A program made the position numbers and the translations under genes. DNA of 64,000 nt from Sphaerolaimus hirsutus (lineage: Eukaryota > Nematoda > Chromadorea > Monhysterida > Sphaerolaimidae), in NCBI GenBank assembly GCA_964036195.1, contig OZ038452.1, forward strand, positions 25,865,785 to 25,929,784. Direction: 5' to 3'. Position 1 is the first letter of the stretch. The number at the start of each line of letters is the position of its first letter. The notes below the pieces were generated by a model. It searched no databases. It saw only the letters and a program-made list of their open reading frames with translations, and had not been told where the DNA came from. Below are positions 57,373-64,000 of this stretch, one piece after another.

Positions 57373-57851
57373 TAAATAAATTTTCTCATCTGCAATAAAG
57401 CATCATATCGACCCAATGATGTGCTAATGCTGCAAAGTGGTCTCTTATACAGCTTTGGGTGAAAGAAAGCCTTGCATGAACAGAGAAAATTGGGGGTGGC
57501 ATTTTAGAGGGGACTTTTTGTGTCGTCCCATTCTGTTGTAAATATTTACGTTGGTCGATTTTGATGCGGTTCAAGTAAACACGTTGGAGTTTTGGATGAC
57601 AAAATTTTGTTTCCTTGAATAAGTCCCCCCAGCCCCGAGATGAGGGGTCAATAAAAAGGCACTTTTTTACATGGGCGGCCGATTGACTCGATTTTAACAA
57701 CTCAACCATTTCTGGGCAGAATTGAACCGCTTAATATTTATATTTATCGGTGACTACCTGTAGATATATTTTTTGCTTCAGATAGATAATTAATCGCTCC
57801 TGTGGATGGATAGGTAGCTGTAAAATTTTCTGCGGGATTTTTCAAAATATA

Positions 57852-58277
57852 TTGGGCTGTCGGGAAAGTTCGTTCCGTCTTCCCTTGAATTGTCGGGGAT
57901 TGTGAGTTTTGAGTCGGTGTATATAAGCTGGAATTACCGCTCAACGTAAAATTCAAAAATAAAAGTTTACCGCAAAATGGATTACATAAAAGTGGATGAT
58001 AATACATATCTCCTACTTTATGTTTCCAGCCGATTTTACATTGAAATTTCATCGAAAAATCGAAAACCACGGAAACGCTGGATCGTGCACGTTGAGTTTT
58101 GAACATTATTGAGAGATCAATCAGCACTGCATCGACTTTTACGTAATCAATTTTGTGGTAAAAATTTATGCTTGGATAAATTCCAGCTTATATACGCCGG
58201 CTGAATGCCCACTGATCGTCCAGGACGATCCAATTGTCGACGATCCTGAAACGGCACGAACTTTCCCGACAGACCAA
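57852..58277. mobile_element. Mariner-type MITE, TTGGGCTGTCGGGAAAGTTCG ends
   Basis: TTGGGCTGTCGGGAAAGTTCG and CGAACTTTCCCGACAGACCAA are inverted with TA flanks (57850-57851 and 58278-58279). The 426-bp interior has further inverted pieces (TATATAAGCTGGAATT / AATTCCAGCTTATATA). No transposase catalytic motif was seen in any frame. Confidence 0.8.
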
Positions 58278-58279
58278 TA

Positions 58280-59400
58280 GAAGCAGAAAATGGTAAAAAT
58301 ATGACAAAATTGCTCAAAATAGTTTAAAGTAGGTAGTTTAGTACAACACAAAATACCTAGTGATTTTTATGGTTAAAATGGGCAAACAGGCACTCGATTT
58401 TGCGTCAAAAATTTCAATGTAAAATTGACTGAAAACACAGCATTCTAAATACATCGGGCTGTAATTTTCATTTTACTGGGGTTTAGAGGTACAGTGGCCA
58501 GACAAAAGATTTCCATTATTCCAGGAAACAAAAGGTTCTTCGTTCTGACTTGACCCCCATAACTTATAAGTCTGTCTACAAATATTTAATTATTGTTAAA
58601 ACTGTGGAAAAAAAGCAGAAACGTACAAGTTTCTGTGCTCAAAACGTGCGTTCTTTATGTCATTTAATGAAATATACTGATCACAAGTATAAAACTACTG
58701 AACATTGCAAGTGTATTGCAATGGAACTAGGGTTGGAAAAACATACATTTTTCAAGCTGCCCGATTTTTAAAAAAATCTATTTTTTAAATAAAAATAGCT
58801 GGTCACAATACATCATATTTATTCCTCAATGCGATTATCCTGCGATTTAAAAAAAAATCAAATTTAAAAAAAAATCCCTTGCCAACCCTAAACGGGACAG
58901 TGCAGTGCGGGTGCCGCACGAGAGCACGGGCGAATGGAGCAAACAATGCCGTCCGCACCCAATATGTCCGCGTGGGCTGGACACATGATTGTGTGCTAAA
59001 CGACCGGATGGGTGGTCCCGGCCGGCGGGCGTGCCGTCGCACATTTTATGTGATCGCGCAAACTTATCGTGCATAGTGGGACTAAACTTGGGACCAGTGA
59101 GCTGCGGTTTCTGACGACCAGGGGTCTCCAATGGGGGGCGGTTGGGGGGGTTAACCCCCCCCCCCAAAACTGCCTAGCTATCTATCTATCCCTGCGGCAA
59201 ATGTTTGGTCTATTATCTCCTGACCCCCCCCCCAAATCGCCCAGCTATCTAACTATCCGGAGCGATTTTTGAGCAATTTTACCCCAATTGTTACCCCATC
59301 AAAATCACAAGTTTTCATCCCGTTTTATAGATTATCACCTCATAGATTAGCTTCATGTTCATTATTGCCTACTTTCAGCTATTTTAGCTATATATGTGCT
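58280..59400. other. Stretch with nothing recognised
   Basis: A GC-rich patch at 58890-59060 gives overlapping open frames on both strands without family resemblance. Near 59165-59260, CTAGCTATCTATCTATCC microsatellite-like text recurs (also at 60255, 63480 and 63810). Confidence 0.35.
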
Positions 59401-59402
59401 TA

Positions 59403-59778
59403 CCGTATTTCCTCGAATTACCCCCCCCTAGAAATACCCCCAGGTGTTTTCGAGCTGGGGAAACAATAAACCCCCCTCGAAATACCCCCCGTCTGGAAAA
59501 AGGTACATCATGTATATAAGGTACATGATGTATTTATTGATGTAAATTTGCATCGCAGCGACACATCGACTAGTGTATGTGTACCTATCTACGTTGATAT
59601 GTATGGAAATATCTTGTGAAGTCACCTTTATCACTGTTTTGGGTACGTCAAAGCCCATTCTTTACTACCACCCTTTACGAAAATTTCTGGCGAAATAATA
59701 AACCCCCCTCGAAAAACCCCCCTCAAAATTTCCACTCTGAAAAAATAAACCCCCTGGGGGTATTTCGGGGAAGTACGG
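59403..59778. mobile_element. TA-target MITE, CCGTATTTCCTCG family (ACATG-core subtype)
   Basis: CCGTATTTCCTCGAATTACC and GGTATTTCGGGGAAGTACGG with TA flanks. The core GCAGCGACACATCGACTAGTG parallels 33070-33105. Confidence 0.8.
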
Positions 59779-59787
59779 TATATACCT

Positions 59788-60150
59788 ACAGTATATCCTC
59801 GAATACGACCCTCCTCGAATAACTCCCCCACGAATAACGTCCCCCACTTGAATCACTCCCCCCTCTGGGTGACAAATATCCTACAAAATTTACAAAAATG
59901 ATCGATGAAAGTACAAAATAATGTTAACGTATAGCAGCGACAGCAGATACATAATGTGTACGCAGTGTATACACACTGTTCTGTTGTTGTTGAACTGTTA
60001 AACACCGGATTACATGAGTGAACAGAATGCATTCATACAATGAATGAAGTCAAGTTTTCTGAGGAAAAAATAACTCCCTCCTTGAATAACATCCCCTAAA
60101 AAACTCTAACGAAAAAATAACTCCCCTGGGTACTTATTCGAGGTTATACG
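59788..60150. mobile_element. Second C-rich family element (complete)
   Basis: CAGTATATCCTCGAATACGACC at the left and GTACTTATTCGAGGTTATACGG at the right. Contains GAATAACTCCCCCACGAATAAC repeats. Confidence 0.65.
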
Positions 60151-60531
60151 GTATTTTTAGTCATCTACTTTGATGTAGCTATGTTTTTCCGTTTTCTTCC
60201 ATCAACACCTGGAAAAAGCCTATAATTGAACCCCCGCGAACCCCCAGAAAAATTTTCATCTATCTATCCCTCCTTAGGAGCGCTTTGCTATCTATCCAAC
60301 CCCCGGAGGGTCAAAATCTAGGAGACCCTGCTGTCGACACTCATCCCTCTGCATCCCCCACTCCCAGCGTAAGAATTTCTTACGCACGCGGGAACTCGCG
60401 CACTAATTGTGCTGCGGTAATTAGCGGCGCGGCGAAAAAAATGTTATCACGCCGGCGAGATCTTCTAAGTCGCCGCGCAGCGTGCCCACGCTTTAGCAGC
60501 GCGTCGCATTGTCGCAGCGCGGCGAGTTCAG

Positions 60532-60890
60532 GTGCCAACCTCAGACCCTGTAAAATGCCCTGTAAAATGTCAAATGTCATGCAAAGTGTCAAAAGTCATG
60601 TAAAATTCCCGGTAAAATGTCAAATGTCACGCAAAGTGTCAAAAGTCATGTAAAATTCCCGGTAAAATGTCAAATGTCACGCAAAGTGTCAAAAGTCATG
60701 GAAAATGCCCGGTAAAATGGCAAACGTACGTTTGCCATTTTACCGGGCATTTTACATGACTTTTGACACTTTGCGTGACATTTGTCATTTTACATGACAT
60801 TTGTCATTTTGCAAGACATTTGTCATTTTGCATGTCACTTGACATTTTACATGACATTTGACATTTTACAGGGTCTGGGACTGCCCCCAG
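60532..60890 (+). mobile_element. Introner-family element with intact GT...CAG borders in GC-rich DNA
   Basis: TTCAG|GTGCCAACCTCAGACCCTG at the left and ACAGGGTCTGGGACTGCCC|CCAG at the right, with CAG at 60529-60531 and 60888-60890. The interior is a long palindrome centred on GGCAAACGTACGTTTGCC, made of AAATGTCAAATGTCATGC words. Both flanks are CpG-rich like the real exons in this window. Removing it joins two open stretches into one 121-codon frame (60285-60531 plus 60891-61009) of unknown character, so a second spliced introner is possible but unproven. Confidence 0.65.
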
Positions 60891-61500
60891 CTCACTGGAC
60901 AGGGCCCGACCCGCGCGGCTCCAAATTGCCGCTCAACGGAATGCGGCCGGCCGCCACTGAGCGGTCGGACCCATTACGTGAATTACCCCCCTTCCCACCA
61001 ACTAAATAGCGCGCTGGTCGCTGGGAGCGCCGATGCGCGGCAAACATCGCCATTGCAAAGTCAACATCCTCGCGCCGTCGCTTTTGTAAACTGAGTAGCG
61101 GCGGGTCGCGAAAAAGTACTGCGGAAAAAAGATCAAGCTTCATTGAGAGTATGTACCGCGTTCGAAAGCGCCGCGGCGGCACACGCGAAACGTCCTTCCG
61201 AATGTAGAAAAAACGGCTGGAAACACGCGATTTTCGGCGTTCGTTTTCGATTAATTGCTCGCATTTAGACTGAAAGTGCGCATAAAACGGGAGTTTGAGA
61301 TGCGAGGGCACCAATCGCAAAACGACAAAACATTCGGCAAAGCTAAATATAAAACACTCAAATTCAAATCATTCCGCCCTCGGGTATCGACGACGGTTCC
61401 CATGGGTGCATTAGCATGCGTCGCGTCGTTGGGAACATCCACGGACTAAAAGATACGCCGAAAAATATTGCCATGGAAGCAAATTATTGGTAAATATTTT
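60891..61500. other. GC-rich, CpG-rich stretch, possible promoter or exon, not resolved
   Basis: Together with 60360-60531 this is among the most CpG-rich DNA outside the histone and UBL-A exon 1. Several overlapping open frames exist on both strands, none with a recognisable family. Confidence 0.3.
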
Positions 61501-61702
61501 TTCCCTAACTGGTTTTTGAAATGGCAAAATATTCAACAAAAGTCTCAAATTCCGACTTCCGAATTCCGAGCATTTATGTGTGGCAAGTCGGGCATTCTGT
61601 CGGTCGAGTGACAGGTGTCGGATCCCGGACATGAATTTTTTCTGGAAATAGGAAAAAAATTGCTAGAAACAGAAAAATTGTCATAATTGAAAAACGTGCA
61701 TT

Positions 61703-61868
61703 CAGGGTTACCAGTTTGGCTGAAACGGAAAACCCAAAGTTGAGCCGGACAATGGAAAATAAGGTGGAAAAACGGAAACAGAAAAAAATATTAGCAGCCA
61801 GAAATCGGAATTCAGAAACAGAAAAATTTTGCCTTCGGAAAACGGAAACGTCAAGTTGACACCCTAGT
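61703..61868. mobile_element. Degenerate TAGGGTGTC-family hAT-like element
   Basis: GGAAAACGGAAAC and TTAGCAGCCAGAAATCGG words run to GTCAAGTTGACACCCTA. The left terminus has decayed. Confidence 0.5.
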
Positions 61869-61869
61869 G

Positions 61870-64000
61870 GCATAATATATTTTTTATGAACCGAATGTGA
61901 AACTAATTCATGCGGAAAAATGTTATGTGGATTTTCCATATAAAAAACTTCCTCTCGTTGAAATGATAAATGCCATATTGAAAAACAATTGCCATGTTGC
62001 CATTTTTTCAAAAGTAACAACATATCTCACAGGTGACTGATGGTATACTCGGCAGAATTGATACTGCACTTGCACTGATTTATGTCTCAGGTTAAGTGAT
62101 GGAATGGTGCCATCTAACGGCGCCATTGGTGCTCACTGCAAATCTTCAAATATGCCTCCACACTGAGATTAACATAGGGCTGCTTTCTGTGCATGCGTGG
62201 CTGTTTCTGTGGCTGTATTGTGAAACTTTAAGTGTCAAAACTTCCTGCCTATGCATATGCTTCTGCATGCGACCATGTAATAAATCAATAGATGTAATAA
62301 TATTATAGTAGACATAAAATCTAAACAAATTCCTTCTTAACTAGGACACATCACTCTCAGTGCATTTATATTTTCTTCCTGACGTTCTAATTTCATTTGT
62401 ATGTCAGAAAATGTTCAATTGAATATGGAGTAAGTGTGAACAACTCAACTTAAAAATGTTTTTTTTGTAGATATCAACATTTCAATGCTGTCTCCTCATG
62501 TATCCACAGGTGCCTGTGTAGCTATGCATATCGTACACAATATACATCGGCATACATTCAATACCAATTATTATAGATTAATTCTTGTTCCGAACCCCAC
62601 TCTCGCGCCATTTTAAAGCTGATTTTTTTCAATTGACGAAATTTAAAGCAATTTGATCAAAAAAATTTTACCAGCCCTAACATTGTTGATTCCTTATTTA
62701 CAATGTACCTAAGCATTTCATCCATAGGGGTGATAAACTAGGGGTCGAAACCATGCGTGGGTACCGGATAAAGTTGCTTTCATAAGACTTTTTGCGAAGA
62801 CTTACATATTTAGTTAGACGTAGCTTCTGGTAGAAGTGCAGGTCTCATATAAATAGAAGGGTGGGGAAATGTGCTTTTATATTAGGAGAAATAGAGTATT
62901 CACATTGTAGGTTATTGATCATGTTTCGGGCTAGCAAAAGTGTGCTAAATTTATATGTACTACCTTATAAATACTTGCAAATTTTTTTAAATTCTGGCTG
63001 AATGTAATTTCCACTTTGAAAAACTTAAAAATTTAAAAAGGTCGCCATTAAAAAAGGTGTGCCACGAGGGTAGAACATAAGAGCACTGGCTCCCATACAA
63101 TTTGCCAATAAAATATAAATATATATTATAATTATAACATGCAGTTTCTGCGGCTTTTTATGATCAAACACATTGCACTACTGCACTTGCACATTGCATT
63201 TTTGTATAACACATTGCACTACTAAAATGTGCCTATAAAGGCATAAATGCTGAAATTTATTTTATTGTTCGTGCAATTATCGCGCCTAGCGGAATTGTTT
63301 CTGGCGCCCTTTAAACCCAGCGCCGTTGTTTCAAATCATTCTTTTGTAAGGCGCCATTGGCCAATTGACCAATACTTTGAGCAATTTTCTGTCCTGTTTA
63401 GCAATTTTTTCTTCCGATTTCTGCCTAACATATACCTTCAAAAAACTTTCTGTTGTACCCCACAACACCTGAAGACACTTTGAAAGCTATCTATCCATCC
63501 GGAGGAGTGATTTAGAATCTATCTGTTTAAATCAAGACCCGTGTCTCAGCATAGGTACATACACAGACGGTTTGAGTGCTGCGAGAAGACGGATAGCGTG
63601 AAATTTGGGGGCGTTTACCCACAACCAACCAAATCTGACCAAATTATGGATTAAAATTTTTGGCTAGCACTTTAAAAATTGGTTGTAAAAAGTGCGGGGT
63701 AATGCTCATAAGTAATGCTAATGCAATCGATGCAGTTCTACTAATTGTATTAAATTAATTAAATAGCAACAGGGGTCTCCCCAAAAAATGCCCCCCCCCA
63801 GTTCGCCAGCTATCTATATATCCTGGAGGCTGCTCAGCTATCTATGTACATATCTATCCCGAAGCAAATTTTTTTTGGCTAATACCCTCTGAGCCCCCCA
63901 CTAATAGCTCAACTACCTACCTATCTGGATTTTTGAGAAATTTTGCCCCAATTTTCGCTCAAAATCGTTGATTTTCAAACCATTCAAAATCGCGGCTTTC
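61870..64000. other. AT-rich stretch with nothing recognised
   Basis: Only short open frames, plus GCTATCTATC microsatellite-like patches near 63485 and 63810. Confidence 0.35.

Noticed and set aside
57744..58127. 127-codon minus-strand frame inside the mariner-type ends
   Set aside because: No transposase motif (no D,D34D-type pattern or helix-turn-helix signature), so treated as MITE interior.
1..64000. tRNA, 5S or other structured RNA genes
   Set aside because: I looked by eye for T-loop/B-box (GGTTCRANNCC) and 5S-like motifs and found none convincing; a covariance-model search could still find some.

Overview
This window looks like repeat-rich nuclear DNA from an invertebrate animal. 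Three things point that way: a replication-type histone H2A with a metazoan 3' stem-loop, spliced genes with GT-AG introns, and a dense mix of hAT-like and TA-target (mariner-like) miniature elements plus a BEL/Pao fragment. I cannot name the species. There is no operon structure, plasmid or phage content. Coding sequence is well under 5%; most of the window is short, nested DNA transposons. There is one assembly gap of about 200 N near 41.9-42.1 kb.

Genes. (1) The last coding exon of a + strand gene runs off the left edge and ends in a CaaX-like tail (3-74). (2) Two tandem paralogues of a small ubiquitin-fold protein lie on the + strand: UBL-A (4 exons, 11754-17132, 134 aa) and UBL-B (3 exons, 24719-26279, 139 aa). 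(3) A solitary histone H2A (30071-30442, minus) has a full body and histone 3' stem-loop but no recognisable start. (4) A broken BEL/Pao reverse-transcriptase fragment lies inside a hAT-like element (50484-52449).

Most interesting result. UBL-A has an intron (16241-16435) that its paralogue lacks at the same codon. Apart from one copy of a 3-bp CAG duplication, that intron is exactly one inverted-repeat mobile element. The element's first bases give the GT donor, and the duplicated target CAG gives the AG acceptor. Removing it restores a 52-codon block, the same length as the uninterrupted block in UBL-B. This is an introner, a transposon that makes introns. Relatives occur at 108-558, 9061-9453, three times in the 12-16 kb array, 42639-43069 and 60532-60890, and two families with different interiors but the same ends lie at 27614-27853 and 48887-49065.

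Mobile-element layout. At least a dozen hAT-like elements have exact or near-exact 8-bp target duplications. In each family the interior is built by repeating a short word taken from its own end (GCGCC, TTTCCG, TTCGAAAA, AAACACAG, GGCACCGG, AATAAAAT). One family forms a head-to-tail trimer of three 1243-bp units sharing one outer target duplication (12155-15885) inside UBL-A intron 1. A TA-target family with ends CCGTATTTCCTCGAAATACCCC has about 15 copies. Fold-back elements with ends AACACCTTCCCG have three copies. A degenerate ATGTCAAGTGATAA satellite fills 39.2-40.9 kb. The rest is AT-rich sequence in which I recognise nothing.
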